In this document: positions 52,535 to 62,111 of the stretch, in pieces
Layout of the letters: each line of letters opens with the position of its first letter
Numbering within the stretch: the first letter of the stretch is position 1
Source of the DNA: Nitrospira defluvii
GTDB taxonomy: Bacteria > Nitrospirota > Nitrospiria > Nitrospirales > Nitrospiraceae
Direction of reading: 5' to 3'
Assembly (NCBI GenBank): GCA_011525625.1
Contig: WYAX01000015.1
Location: forward strand, 461,207 to 525,206
DNA length: 64,000 nt
The notes under the pieces: model-generated
What the model saw: only the letters and a program-made list of their open reading frames with translations
What the model was told of the DNA's origin: nothing
Databases searched by the model: none
Program-made: the position numbers and the translations under genes

Positions 52535-52855
52535 CTAATAGCGCGGGACCGACGGATCTACTTGGGTTGACCAGGCATCCATTCCTCCGATCAGATTTTT
52601 CACCTTTGTGAATCCCTGCTGCAGCAGGAATCCCGTGGCGTCCGCACTGCGCATGCCATGGTGGCAGACGGCGATGATCTCGGCTTCACGATCCAGTTTC
52701 CCCAGCGATTGCTGAAGGGTTGCCAAGGGGACCAAGACGGAACCCTCTAGTTTGCAAATCGCGTATTCCCACGGCTCACGAACATCGACCAGAACGAGTT
52801 TGTCACCTTTATCCAGTCTCGACTTGAGTTCTGTTGGCGTAATTGTGAAGCTCAT
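52535..52855 (-). CDS. Single-domain rhodanese-like protein
   Basis: A 106-residue protein from the ATG at 52855 behind GGAGG (an earlier in-frame ATG at 52870 overlaps the ribosome site). It is one rhodanese domain: VLVDVREPWEYAICKLEGSVLVPLATL, then the active-site cysteine in AVCHHGMRSADATGFL, and NLIGGMDAW. It carries persulfide sulfur or acts as a sulfur-handling partner. It converges on the epimerase gene with 9 bp between stops. Confidence 0.9.
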   Translation of the reverse strand: MSFTITPTELKSRLDKGDKLVLVDVREPWEYAICKLEGSVLVPLATLQQSLGKLDREAEIIAVCHHGMRSADATGFLLQQGFTKVKNLIGGMDAWSTQVDPSVPRY

Positions 52856-53202
52856 TGAAGGCACCTCCATCTATATGCTGTGGTGGGATCTTAAGGAGCA
52901 GGAAAAGGCGGTGTCAACCCTTGCATGTGCTGATTGTCCTTGCCGCGCTCAAGCCGGTCGCCTCTTGAACCGAAGGAGTTGGTATGGGGCGGGGGCTGGG
53001 TATTATTCGACCGAAGGTCGGCAGATCATGTCCCAGACACAGCCCGTTTTTTGACGAAGTGTGCAAATCTTGTCTGATCGAGCTGTCGATTCGGGCGTGA
53101 AATGACGTAGAGATCAACCGTAACTCATTGATTTGCCGACACACTGTTTGGTTGTGGCATGTCTGGAGGCACGCAATTTGCTTTGGCTATGGGGGAGGGG
53201 AC
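52856..53202. other. Intergenic region between rhodanese and cutA, nothing recognised
   Basis: About 347 bp between divergent genes. It contains the rhodanese ribosome site at its left end and GGGGGAGGGG for cutA at its right end. No convincing promoter pair, RNA gene or small ORF was found. Confidence 0.5.
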
Positions 53203-53532
53203 TTGGACGCGGAACGTTCAGCGATCATCGTGTTGGTGACGACCTCGACGCAGGAAGAGGCAGAAAAAATCGGACGGATGCTCATTGAAGCCAAACTTGC
53301 AGCCTGCGCGAACGTTGTCAGCGGGATCCGTTCAATATTTCGATGGGACAACAACATCAGCGTCGAAAACGAATGCTTGATGCTCATCAAAACCACACGG
53401 CAGCGGTTTGCAGAACTTGAAGCGGCGGTGCGGCAGCAGCACAGTTATTCGGTCCCGGAAATTGTGGCCCTCCCGGTAGTTGCGGGATCGGAGACCTATC
53501 TGAATTGGGTCAGGAGTGAAACCGATAAGTAG
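53203..53532 (+). CDS. cutA: CutA1-family divalent cation tolerance protein
   Basis: A 109-residue protein starting at a TTG at 53203 with GGGGAGGGG just upstream; the frame is open to 53128 but conservation starts here. The CutA1 pattern is complete: VTTSTQEEAEKIGRMLIEAKLAACANVV, IRSIFRWDNNISVENECLMLIKTT, and HSYSVPEIVALPVVAGSETYLNWV. Trimeric CutA1 proteins are linked to copper or other cation tolerance, though the biochemical role is unclear. It is followed by the M23 peptidase gene, which has its own promoter. Confidence 0.93.
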   Translation: MDAERSAIIVLVTTSTQEEAEKIGRMLIEAKLAACANVVSGIRSIFRWDNNISVENECLMLIKTTRQRFAELEAAVRQQHSYSVPEIVALPVVAGSETYLNWVRSETDK

Positions 53533-53566
53533 TTGAATTTACTGGGCAGCATTCTGAAAACAAAGG

Positions 53567-53595
53567 TTGACCATCGTAGCTGACATGAGTACACT
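53567..53595 (+). promoter_or_regulatory. Sigma70-type promoter of the M23 peptidase gene
   Basis: TTGACC at 53567-53572 and TACACT at 53590-53595, spacer 17 bp, 55 bp ahead of the ATG at 53651. Confidence 0.55.
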
Positions 53596-53650
53596 GCAAA
53601 AAGTCAGCGATCCGAATTCATAGCTGAATCCGTCAAGGGGAGAGCGTCCT

Positions 53651-54670
53651 ATGAGCCAGCAAACGGCCGAAACAAGTGATGCTTATACCGTCGTGGTGTT
53701 CCGAGGGTCATCCTCGAAGCCGCTGCGGTTTAGTTTTCCACGAAAGTTCGTACGTAAGCTTCTGATTTTGGCTGCGGTGTTGATCGTGGCGGACCTTTTG
53801 GTCGTCTCCCACTACGTCATTCGAACGGGGGAAGTCTGGCAATTGTCGGCATTTCGAGCCGAAGCTATGGGTGCCAGGGAACAAACGGCTGCCTTTTCCG
53901 CCGCCATTGATGATTTAAAGAAACGTCTCTCGGCAATGGGCGAAGTGAATCAGCGGCTCCGCGTCATGCTCGGCATTGATGCGAGCAAGCCGGCCGGTGA
54001 TCTTGCCAATGGACGGGGTGGTGAAGACGGTCCTCTCCCGGACGGTAAGACCGGCATTCAGGGAGTCGGGGTGAATGGTACGGGGGGAGAGAGCCACCAG
54101 CAGGTTTCCGAGCTGCGGGACACTAATCAATCCGGCCTCGATTTTTCTACGGAAAGCATCGAAGAGGTCACCCAGCAAGTTCGTGAAAGTTTAGAAGCCC
54201 TGACGAAGGAAGCGGCCCAGCAGGAAGAGGCCCTGGAAAATTTGACTCAAGTTGCGGAACAACGTTCGGCTCAGTGGGCATCGACCCCGTCAATTTGGCC
54301 TGTGCGTGGGTGGGTTACCTCGGGTTTCGGTCCACGCGTTTCTCCGTTCACTGAGAAGCCGGCCTGGCATGATGGTCTGGACATCGGGGCTCAGGCAAAC
54401 TCTCCCGTTCAGGCTCCGGCACTTGGACGCGTGGTCACGGTGGCGTTTGACTCCAAAATGGGGAATATGGTCAAGCTGGACCACGGCTACGGTATTGAGA
54501 CCGTGTACGGCCACTTGGCGAAATCTCTGGTGAAGGAAGGTCAGCGGGTCAAACGTGGCGATGTGGTCGCCCTGGTCGGGAGCACCGGCCTGTCGACGGG
54601 TCCTCACCTGCATTACATGGTGAAGAAGAACGGTCAGTCCCTTGATCCGACCAAGTTCATTCTTGATTAA
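53651..54670 (+). CDS. M23-family murein endopeptidase, membrane-anchored
   Basis: A 339-residue protein with one N-terminal membrane helix (about residues 33-52, LLILAAVLIVADLLVV), a coiled-coil linker with a low-complexity stretch (about 115-150), and a C-terminal LytM domain. Zinc ligands are H240 and D244 (HDGLDIG) and H321 in GPHLHY with H319 as general acid/base. It cuts peptide cross-links in peptidoglycan, facing the periplasm. AGGGGAGAG precedes the ATG. A clean hairpin follows the stop. Confidence 0.9.
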   Translation: MSQQTAETSDAYTVVVFRGSSSKPLRFSFPRKFVRKLLILAAVLIVADLLVVSHYVIRTGEVWQLSAFRAEAMGAREQTAAFSAAIDDLKKRLSAMGEVNQRLRVMLGIDASKPAGDLANGRGGEDGPLPDGKTGIQGVGVNGTGGESHQQVSELRDTNQSGLDFSTESIEEVTQQVRESLEALTKEAAQQEEALENLTQVAEQRSAQWASTPSIWPVRGWVTSGFGPRVSPFTEKPAWHDGLDIGAQANSPVQAPALGRVVTVAFDSKMGNMVKLDHGYGIETVYGHLAKSLVKEGQRVKRGDVVALVGSTGLSTGPHLHYMVKKNGQSLDPTKFILD

Positions 54671-54682
54671 CCGTAACATTTG

Positions 54683-54704
54683 CTCAGCCTGCACCGAGGC
54701 TGAG
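54683..54704 (+). terminator. Hairpin after the M23 peptidase gene
   Basis: CTCAGCCT at 54683-54690 pairs perfectly with AGGCTGAG at 54697-54704 around a 6-base loop, 12 bp after the stop. Only scattered T residues follow, so it would be a weak intrinsic terminator. Confidence 0.5.
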
Positions 54705-54873
54705 AGCTCGTGTCTCCTCTGGTTGTAATTCCCTTCTCTTGCATCTGCCACTCCAATTCGCTGTCCTTTCCGACTCTTCCTCCTAGCGGGCCATTCTTGC
54801 TGCATGAATGGGATCGGTCCGTGCTATAGTTCACATCTTTTCTCATAATTGCTGTTGAGGTGGGGGACTAGGC

Positions 54874-56556
54874 ATGACGGATCTCGAGATAGCCCGTTCC
54901 GTTGATCACAAGCACATATTCGAAGTCGCGCAGGCACTGGGCATTCATTCCGACGATCTCATTCCATTCGGGCGGTATAAAGCCAAAATTTCTCTCAACT
55001 TTGCTGAGCGGATCCAAAATAGATCTTGTGGTCGGTACATCCTGGTCACTGCAATTAATCCCACGCCGCTCGGTGAGGGCAAAACGACGACATCAGTGGG
55101 ATTGAGCATGGCGTTGTGCCGGTTGGGCTATCGCGCGGCCGTCACCTTGAGGCAGCCATCACTGGGACCGGTCTTTGGTATCAAGGGAGGAGGGACGGGT
55201 GGAGGCCGTGCTCAGGTTTGGCCCATGGAGGATATCAATCTGCATTTCACGGGTGATGCCCATGCGGTCTCTGCCAGCCACAATCTGCTCTCGGCGTTCG
55301 TGGACAACCACCTGTTTCACGGCAATGGGCTGAAGCTCAATCCACAACGAGTCAGATGGCCTCGCACGCTGGGTGTGAGCGATCGAGCGCTTCGTGACAT
55401 CGTGCTGAGTGCGGCAGGGGCACCTCGGCAGGGGCAATTTGTCATTACCGAGGCGTCGGAAGTCATGGCGGTCTTGGCGCTGGCCACTGATCATGCCGAT
55501 CTTCGTCAGCGACTCGGCAGAATCCTTGTCGGCCTGACCGAGAGCGGCGCCATGACCACGGCCGAAGCGTTCGGCTGTGCCGGTTCGATGGCCGTGCTGC
55601 TGAAGGACGCGCTCCTGCCGAACCTCGTCCAAACCCTTGAAGGTACGCCCGCCTTCGTTCATGCGGGACCCTTCGGTAACATTGCTCATGGCAATTGTTC
55701 TGTCGTCTCGGACCGACTGGCCTTGCGTTGTGCAGAGTATGTCATCACCGAAGCGGGGTTCGGCAGCGACCTTGGCGCCGAAAAGTTCTTCAATATCAAG
55801 TGCCGTATGTCAGGACTTCGTCCGGATGCAGGCGTGGTCGTGGCAACCTTACGCGCGCTCAAGTTGCATGGCGGGGGAGGAACGGTCAAGCCAGGGGTTC
55901 CCTTGCCGACAGGGTTGACGGGGCCCAATCAGCAAGCCCTGGAGCGGGGTTTCGCCAATCTCGAGCAGCACATCGCGAATGTACGAGCCCATGGTGTGCC
56001 TGTGGTGGTGGCCGTGAATGCGTTCAAGGATGATTCTCCCGCTGAATTGAATTGGGTCTGCGAGCGAGCGGTGGCTGCCGGGGCTTCGGCGGCGGCGGTG
56101 TCGACGCACTACGCTGATGGTGGAAAGGGCGCGGAAGAACTGGCGGGTGCAGTGGTGAAGGTTGCGGCGCAGGGGTCGCAGTTTACGCACCTCTACGATG
56201 CGACCTGGCCCATCAAGAAGAAGATCGAGACCATAGCCACGACGGTGTATGGCGCAGCCGGGGTGTCCTATTCGCCTCAGGCGGAAAAGGATATAGAATC
56301 GGCAGTGCAATTGGGATTCGAGCAGTTACCCGTCTGCATGGCGAAGACGCCGTTGTCGCTTTCCCACGATCCGGCACTCAAAGGGCGACCATCCGGGTTC
56401 ACCGTGCCTATACAAGAGGTGCGAATCCTGTCTGGCGCGGGTTTTCTCACCGCTGTCTGTTCGGGCATTCAACTCATGCCGGGTTTACCGAAAAAGCCGG
56501 CAGGTGAGCGTATTGACATGGATCCCCGATCCGGCGAGATCGTCGGGCTGGCGTGA
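54874..56556 (+). CDS. fhs: Formate-tetrahydrofolate ligase
   Basis: A 560-residue one-carbon enzyme joining formate to tetrahydrofolate with ATP. The P-loop is TPLGEGKTTTSVG (about residue 67), followed by the family patterns RQPSLGPVFGIKGGGTGGG and the GNIAHGNCS segment; length matches the family. It can act in purine and methyl-group synthesis or in a reductive one-carbon route. The TG-rich leader GAGGTGGGGG gives the ribosome site. It is monocistronic and converges on hflC. Confidence 0.96.
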   Translation: MTDLEIARSVDHKHIFEVAQALGIHSDDLIPFGRYKAKISLNFAERIQNRSCGRYILVTAINPTPLGEGKTTTSVGLSMALCRLGYRAAVTLRQPSLGPVFGIKGGGTGGGRAQVWPMEDINLHFTGDAHAVSASHNLLSAFVDNHLFHGNGLKLNPQRVRWPRTLGVSDRALRDIVLSAAGAPRQGQFVITEASEVMAVLALATDHADLRQRLGRILVGLTESGAMTTAEAFGCAGSMAVLLKDALLPNLVQTLEGTPAFVHAGPFGNIAHGNCSVVSDRLALRCAEYVITEAGFGSDLGAEKFFNIKCRMSGLRPDAGVVVATLRALKLHGGGGTVKPGVPLPTGLTGPNQQALERGFANLEQHIANVRAHGVPVVVAVNAFKDDSPAELNWVCERAVAAGASAAAVSTHYADGGKGAEELAGAVVKVAAQGSQFTHLYDATWPIKKKIETIATTVYGAAGVSYSPQAEKDIESAVQLGFEQLPVCMAKTPLSLSHDPALKGRPSGFTVPIQEVRILSGAGFLTAVCSGIQLMPGLPKKPAGERIDMDPRSGEIVGLA

Positions 56557-56562
56557 TGTAAC

Positions 56563-57423
56563 TTAGCGTTGCTTGAGGAAGCGGAAGTATTCGGAGTCAG
56601 GGCTGACCAGGATCGTGGTTTTGTCTTTGAGGGTTTTGCGATACGCTTCCATCGTGCGCGTGAACTCAAAGAAATGTGGGTCTTGACGGTACGCATCTGC
56701 ATAGATTTTAAAGGCTTTGGCATCGCCGCCGCCACGAAGCTCTTCTGACTCGCGATAGGCTTCGGCAAGGATAATCTCCCGGTCCTTTTCGGCTTCAGAC
56801 TTGATCTTTTGCGCCTCTTCCGCGCCTTCCGCGCGATATTGCTTGGCTTGCCGTTCCCGCTCTGCCTGCATGCGTGAAAAGACGGCTTTCTCGTTCTGTT
56901 CGGGGAGGTCTGCCCGCTTGATCCGCACATCTTGAATTTCAATGCCGTACGCCGACGCCTTCTCATTGGCGCGTTGGGTCACCACAGCCATGAGTTGTGC
57001 GCGGGCCGACGAGACAATTTCCGCCAAGTCATGCCGGCCTAGCTCGACGCGCAATTCCGAATAAATGATGTCATGCAAGCGTTGCAGCGCACCACGTTGA
57101 CTTTGGAACGCTTGGTAGACCTTGAGAGGATCCGTGATCCGCCATTTGGCAAAGTTGTCGAGCAGCAGAGTCTTTTTGTCCTGCGTGATGACATCCTGGG
57201 CGTTGGAATCATAGTCCAGCAGCCGCTTATCGAAATAGGTGACTTCCTCGATGAAGGGCACTTTCAGATACAAGCCGCCCTCGGTCACATTTCTAACCGG
57301 TTTGCCGAGTTGCACCACAATGGCATTTTGAGTGACGTCGACAATGTAGAACGGCGACGCGCCTAACACCAGCAAGGCGATGACGATGCCGATAAAGGCG
57401 ACCGCGAATCCCTGCTTGCTCAT
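56563..57423 (-). CDS. hflC: HflC, SPFH-domain membrane protease regulator
   Basis: A 286-residue protein with an N-terminal membrane helix (FAVAFIGIVIALLVLGASPFYIV) and an SPFH/band-7 domain (VDVTQNAIVVQLGKPV...), then a charged coiled coil (EKAVFSRMQAERERQAKQYRAEG) as in HflC. With HflK it forms the periplasmic cage around FtsH. It starts within the last bases of hflK (4-bp overlap). Its stop lies 7 bp from the convergent fhs stop. Confidence 0.94.
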   Translation of the reverse strand: MSKQGFAVAFIGIVIALLVLGASPFYIVDVTQNAIVVQLGKPVRNVTEGGLYLKVPFIEEVTYFDKRLLDYDSNAQDVITQDKKTLLLDNFAKWRITDPLKVYQAFQSQRGALQRLHDIIYSELRVELGRHDLAEIVSSARAQLMAVVTQRANEKASAYGIEIQDVRIKRADLPEQNEKAVFSRMQAERERQAKQYRAEGAEEAQKIKSEAEKDREIILAEAYRESEELRGGGDAKAFKIYADAYRQDPHFFEFTRTMEAYRKTLKDKTTILVSPDSEYFRFLKQR

Positions 57424-58469
57424 GGCGTACGCTCCTGCGTCGCACCGGCTGGGGCCGGTTTGCCGAGACGATCTAACGGGAGATACGGCAGTGCCCGCTC
57501 TCCGCCTTTGCCGTCCATCACGAATTTGTCGATGTGGGGAAGCACGTCTTCAAGCGTTTCGATGTAGATCCGCTTGCTGATGATGTCTTTCGACTGGTTG
57601 TATTCTTTGAGGGTGGCGAGGAAGCGATTGGCTTCTCCCTGGGCCCGATTCACCCGCGCTTGCGCATAACCCTTGGCTTGATTGACCAATTGCGCCGCCT
57701 CTCCCTTGGCTTTGGGCGTGATGTCGTTTCGATATCCCTGGGCCTGGTTGATTAGTTTTTCACGATCTTCTTTGGCGTTGGTCACGTCTTTGAATGCCGC
57801 TGCCACGGCTTCCGGAGGATCCACGTCCTGTAGTTGGACTGCGGCTACCTGTACGCCGGTTTTGTACTCATCCAGAATGCGTTGGAGGAGCTCCTGAGTG
57901 TCCTGCTGGATTTGCGCCTTGCCCGTGGTGAGCGCTTCATCGATTTTGCTCTTTCCGATGACCTCCCGCATGGAGGCTTCCGCCGATTTTCCGATCGTAT
58001 CGTCGATATCCGCAACGTTGAACAGGTATTCGCGTGAGCTCTTGATCTTGTATTGCACGATGAATTCGATGGCCAGGATGTTCATGTCGCCGGTCAGCAT
58101 CAAGGCTTCCTGTGGAATCATCTGTTGACGACCCTGCCGGTCGGTGCGAAACCCGATTTCCACCCGGTGCAACTTTGCCACCTTGGGCTGGAGGACACTC
58201 TCGACCACAGGAATTTTCATATGTGGCCCCGGTTCCACCACGCGAACGGGAATACCGAATCGTTTGACGACCCCCTCCTCATCGGGAGCTACGATAAACG
58301 CGCTTTGCCAAATGAGGAAGACGGTGAAGGCGACGAGGAGCAGATTGCGAAATCCCCCGGTGGGGAGCAGATTGCGTAGCTGGCCCTGGGCCTGCTTGAA
58401 GGCCTGATCCAAATCGTCGCCCTTTTTACTCCAAGGGTCTTTGGGGTCCCAGACCATATGATTGCTCAT
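57420..58469 (-). CDS. hflK: HflK, SPFH-domain membrane protease regulator
   Basis: A 349-residue protein: short cytosolic N terminus (WDPKDPWSKKGDDLDQ), membrane helix (LLLVAFTVFLIWQSAFIV), SPFH domain (VAPDEEGVVKRFGIPVRVVEPGPHMKIP) and coiled coil (LINQAQGYRNDITPKAKGEAAQLV). It partners HflC to restrain FtsH. The upstream gene (lipoprotein) ends about 105 bp away and probably belongs to a separate transcript. Confidence 0.95.
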   Translation of the reverse strand: MSNHMVWDPKDPWSKKGDDLDQAFKQAQGQLRNLLPTGGFRNLLLVAFTVFLIWQSAFIVAPDEEGVVKRFGIPVRVVEPGPHMKIPVVESVLQPKVAKLHRVEIGFRTDRQGRQQMIPQEALMLTGDMNILAIEFIVQYKIKSSREYLFNVADIDDTIGKSAEASMREVIGKSKIDEALTTGKAQIQQDTQELLQRILDEYKTGVQVAAVQLQDVDPPEAVAAAFKDVTNAKEDREKLINQAQGYRNDITPKAKGEAAQLVNQAKGYAQARVNRAQGEANRFLATLKEYNQSKDIISKRIYIETLEDVLPHIDKFVMDGKGGERALPYLPLDRLGKPAPAGATQERTP

Positions 58470-58575
58470 TTCTGCAGGAGTGGCACAGATGCCAACGGGT
58501 CACCTTAACAAAGTGCAGACGTGTGAGCAATACTTAAGATGTGCGGCGAGAGGACGATGAAGGTCGGTCGTGCCT

Positions 58576-59586
58576 TCAGCGCGGTGGAGACCCCTGTTGG
58601 AGCCGTTCCAGTTCAGAAATCCGCATCTCCAGTTTCTTGATCAGATCCAGGAGTCGTTGTTGGGTCTCACCATCCAGGTCGGAGCGCTTGTCGATCGCTT
58701 GTTTGGGAAGATCGGCCGACAAGGCCGGCACAGACGTCTCTGCCGATGGTGCGGCAAGGGCCTGGTTCGCCTGTTCAAGCTCCGTGATCCTGCGCGTAAG
58801 GTTCTCAATAGTCTGGTGTTCCGTGCTGTCACGTGAAGAGCGGGGAAGACGGTTCTCGTTGTCGGCAGGGTGTGGTATCGCTCGGGAATGCGCGGTCAGA
58901 AAAGATGAGTAGGCGATCGACAGGGTTCGCTCCGGGTATCGGACTAGACTTCCCGATCGAGTCTGCGCTTGATAGGAGGGCTCCTCGAAAAATAACGCGA
59001 AATCTTGCTCGCCGATGGACACGCAGGGGAATTGTCGCACGTACTGTAAGGTTTCTCTGACGTCGCTTAGGCGATCGGTGGCACCGATATCGGAGAGGGT
59101 CGTGTGCACAGGATGTTTAAAATTGAAGAGGGTAATCGATAACATCTCGTCTCGAATGGACAATGCGCCGGATGTGACCGTGCTTCGCGCGCCGGACACG
59201 GGGGTGGTGAGCAGAAACACCACGGCTTCTTCGGGCGTGGCCTGTGCCAATGCCTTCTGAATAGGCGGAGTGAGCCGGTCGAGGTCGGCGTCGTTAAAGA
59301 GTCGCGGCGTTCCGGGAGCCTGAACAAACGAGCTTAATAGCCCGATCTTTTCGCGGGCGAGCAATGAAGCCAGCAGCATTCGTATCTGCCGGCCACTAAG
59401 CTGGAGCGGGTGGGAGAACCGCATTCCTTGAAGGACTTCCGTACATGTTTGCGCCGGTTCCACACGAACGAGCAGTTCGTGTGCATCGTGGATGACTCTC
59501 GGTGGAGAAGGCGTCGTCGCACAGCCGCCGATGAAGGCTGCGAAAAGGATCACGCAGGCGATGTGCACGGCGCGACTGGTCGACAT
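58576..59586 (-). CDS. Coiled-coil lipoprotein of unknown function
   Basis: A 336-residue protein from the ATG at 59586, chosen because it gives a signal peptide (VHIACVILFAAFI) and a lipobox F-I-G-G-C; the frame is open to 59640. A globular part of unknown family (about 30-225) is followed by a C-terminal coiled coil (ENLRRITELEQANQAL..., LDLIKKLEMRISELERLQQG). The terminal helix-linker pattern resembles periplasmic proteins that trimerise. It lies 31 bp after aioA on the same strand, possibly co-transcribed. Confidence 0.7.
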   Translation of the reverse strand: MSTSRAVHIACVILFAAFIGGCATTPSPPRVIHDAHELLVRVEPAQTCTEVLQGMRFSHPLQLSGRQIRMLLASLLAREKIGLLSSFVQAPGTPRLFNDADLDRLTPPIQKALAQATPEEAVVFLLTTPVSGARSTVTSGALSIRDEMLSITLFNFKHPVHTTLSDIGATDRLSDVRETLQYVRQFPCVSIGEQDFALFFEEPSYQAQTRSGSLVRYPERTLSIAYSSFLTAHSRAIPHPADNENRLPRSSRDSTEHQTIENLTRRITELEQANQALAAPSAETSVPALSADLPKQAIDKRSDLDGETQQRLLDLIKKLEMRISELERLQQGSPPR

Positions 59587-59617
59587 GTGGGTATGAAACC
59601 ATCCCGAGGGCGACACT

Positions 59618-62080
59618 TCAAGCCTGATGTGTCGGAACAAACGTCAGATCTTCATTCAGCCCGGGCATGGGGCCGATCTTCCGAATGCCCGCTTTGGTTC
59701 CCTTGTAGTAGGGAATCGTGGTTGTCGGGTCGACGTAGTCGGTCGTGAGACTGTTCAGCCAGCCTTTCGGGTGTTCGAACAACATAAAGACATGTCCGGG
59801 GGCATTCGAGTCGGTCACGACGGCCATCGCTGAGACTGATCCGTAGGGATTAAACAACTCGATCAAATCCCCGTTGGCGATCTCGAGGCTTCGGGCATCC
59901 TGCGGATGAATTTCCACGTGCGGGAACGGCGCACGACCCATTACGTAGGGTTTTCGGGCATCGTCGTAGAGGGTTTGCCAGCCGTGATTGGCTCGACCAT
60001 TGTTCACCCAGAACGGGTATCGGCTGTCATTCATGAGCGCCTGAATCTGCGAGGGGAAGCCCGGCCAGGCAGAAGGAATGAACGTGAATCGCTTCTCATC
60101 CATGTAGAGGCGGGTGGTGCCGACCGGCATGCCGTTCTGTATCTCTTGCACGGGTGTCTGCACCCCGTTCGTGCCGAGGGCTTTCAGCATGGCATAGGTC
60201 GTGTCCCCATAGTCTTCCTGCGCACCCTTCACCCCGGCAGCGGCGGCACGAAAGACGTCTTCGTCGCTGGTCCAGGTGAATCCTGAAAAACGAGCAGCCA
60301 TCTCTGCCTTGCCTTCGGCACGGTAAGCGGACTCCAACCGTTGTGCCATGCGCGCCATGATTTTCCAATCCGGCTCGGCTATTCCCGGCGCATCCATGAA
60401 TTTCTGGTAGAGCCGGAGTCGCCGTTCGCCGTTGATAGACGTCAGATTCATCTCGCCCCATTGTGCGGCGGGCAACACGAGGTGGGCATACTGGGCGGTC
60501 TCGGTCGGGTAAATGTCCTGCACGATAAGAAACAATCCACCCTTGTCGAGGGCGGACATGACGGCCGCAACCTTGTCATCGAGGGTGCCGCTGCTCGTGG
60601 CATCCAGCGCCTGGTTCACAAGCGCGGTGCGTTGAGCGAGGGAGGCGCGGAACGCTTGCGCATTCAGCGTACCACCCACCGGATTGCAACCGGCGACCCA
60701 GAATACTTTTGAGGCACCGCCCTTCACCGCCACTTCGTCGACGTTGATCGGCGGGCGTTGGCCAGGATAGGGCGGTCGGCTGTAGCCTTCCTGATGTCCG
60801 CCCAATCGACCGCAGCCGGTGCCTGGTTTGCCGAGGCTGCCGGTGAGCAGGGCAAGGTCGTTCACGGCGGCCACGTTTTCGTAGTTCTTGAGCCCCCAGA
60901 TCAGCCCCTTTTCGTACAGGAAGAGGGTGCGGCGTCGCGCCGCCGAAGTCTTGGGTTTGGCGATCCATTCGGCCGCCTGCATCATCCGGACTTTCGAGAT
61001 CCCGGTCAGCCGTACGGCTTCATCGAGACTCTGTGCGAGATTGGCCTGTTGGAACACCGAGAAGTTATTCGTCCGTCGGCTGATAAAGTCCTGATCGTGC
61101 CAACCTTGTTCGTGGATGAGGCGCGAGAGCGCATTCAGGAGGGCGATGTCGGTGCCATTGTTGATCTGTAGATGGAGGACGTTGTCTTTACCCGCATGTG
61201 CTTCCGCCACAGCGACGGTTGAAGTGCGCCGTGGGTCCACGATGATCATTTTGCCGCGGGCATGGGGTTCCCCTGGAAGCAATTGTTGCTTGAGCGCCAA
61301 GGTTCCGCCGCCGAGATTGGGTAACATATGTTCGAGAAAGTAGATCGACTGGGTTTCGTGGGAGTTCGCACCGATCAATACGATCGTATCGGCCAATTCG
61401 GCGTCGAGATAGGCTGACGGGAGAGGGGCAATCCCGGCATCCCCTGACGCGAACACCTCGCTGTTGTAGGCCGGGCGATTGTGTATCGAGGCCATCTTCG
61501 TGCCGATGCCGGTGAAGAAAAAAGAACCGACGGCCCAGTTATTTTCAAACCCCCCGCCTCCGCCGCCGTGATCAAAACACTTCATGGCAACGGCATCCGG
61601 CCCTGATCTGTCCAGAGTGGCTTTGATGACACGAGCCCCCAATTCGATTGCCTCGTCCCAGGTCGTGGGCAGGCGGCTGTGTCCGCGATACAATAGTGGG
61701 TGGGTCAAGCGGTCCGCCGTCGGGCGGTCAGGCGCATAGAGGACGTCACCATGTGTGCCGCCGCGAATAGAATGGTTCCCTTTGTTCACGACACAGTCTT
61801 TGTCCGGCAGGACGACGATGTTGAATCGCCGGCCGTTTCGCTCTGTGACGACACTGTGCATGGCCGGTGAGATCCAGGTGCCGGCCTGTTCCGGCTGTTG
61901 GGTCCGGTAGTCTGCTCGCAAGGCATTCTGGTGTGGGAGCGGTCCGCCTTCTTTCCCCAGGGGCCATTTGTAGACCTTGTAGCCGCACCCGACGATGCAA
62001 TAGGAGCAGACGGTCGTAAACCGTTCGGCATCGGCGGGAGGCACAGGTATCCGGTCTTCGCCGTGATAGATCGAACTCAT
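59618..62080 (-). CDS. aioA: Arsenite oxidase large (molybdopterin) subunit
   Basis: An 820-residue molybdenum enzyme of the DMSO reductase family. The N-terminal cluster is C25-x2-C28-x3-C32 and the usual fourth ligand is S104 (NHSIRGG), the 3Fe-4S signature of AioA. The arsenite-site residues of known AioA are all here: H171 and E179 (FDHGGGGGGFEN), R425 and H429 (GRLGGHQEG). Length matches (about 825). AAGGAG precedes the ATG. Nitrite oxidoreductase, nitrate reductase and formate dehydrogenase are excluded by cysteine/aspartate/selenocysteine patterns. It oxidises arsenite to arsenate in the periplasm, passing electrons to AioB and a cytochrome c. It has no Tat signal, so export would rely on AioB. 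Confidence 0.93.
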   Translation of the reverse strand: MSSIYHGEDRIPVPPADAERFTTVCSYCIVGCGYKVYKWPLGKEGGPLPHQNALRADYRTQQPEQAGTWISPAMHSVVTERNGRRFNIVVLPDKDCVVNKGNHSIRGGTHGDVLYAPDRPTADRLTHPLLYRGHSRLPTTWDEAIELGARVIKATLDRSGPDAVAMKCFDHGGGGGGFENNWAVGSFFFTGIGTKMASIHNRPAYNSEVFASGDAGIAPLPSAYLDAELADTIVLIGANSHETQSIYFLEHMLPNLGGGTLALKQQLLPGEPHARGKMIIVDPRRTSTVAVAEAHAGKDNVLHLQINNGTDIALLNALSRLIHEQGWHDQDFISRRTNNFSVFQQANLAQSLDEAVRLTGISKVRMMQAAEWIAKPKTSAARRRTLFLYEKGLIWGLKNYENVAAVNDLALLTGSLGKPGTGCGRLGGHQEGYSRPPYPGQRPPINVDEVAVKGGASKVFWVAGCNPVGGTLNAQAFRASLAQRTALVNQALDATSSGTLDDKVAAVMSALDKGGLFLIVQDIYPTETAQYAHLVLPAAQWGEMNLTSINGERRLRLYQKFMDAPGIAEPDWKIMARMAQRLESAYRAEGKAEMAARFSGFTWTSDEDVFRAAAAGVKGAQEDYGDTTYAMLKALGTNGVQTPVQEIQNGMPVGTTRLYMDEKRFTFIPSAWPGFPSQIQALMNDSRYPFWVNNGRANHGWQTLYDDARKPYVMGRAPFPHVEIHPQDARSLEIANGDLIELFNPYGSVSAMAVVTDSNAPGHVFMLFEHPKGWLNSLTTDYVDPTTTIPYYKGTKAGIRKIGPMPGLNEDLTFVPTHQA

Positions 62081-62111
62081 GTGCGAGATCTCCTTTTCGT
62101 GCAGTCCCTGA

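Noticed and set aside
59618..62080. Molybdopterin enzyme as nitrite oxidoreductase or nitrate reductase
   Set aside because: A nitrite-oxidiser context suggests NXR, but the 3Fe-4S Ser pattern and H/E/R/H substrate residues fit arsenite oxidase; NXR alpha is much larger and binds a 4Fe-4S cluster.
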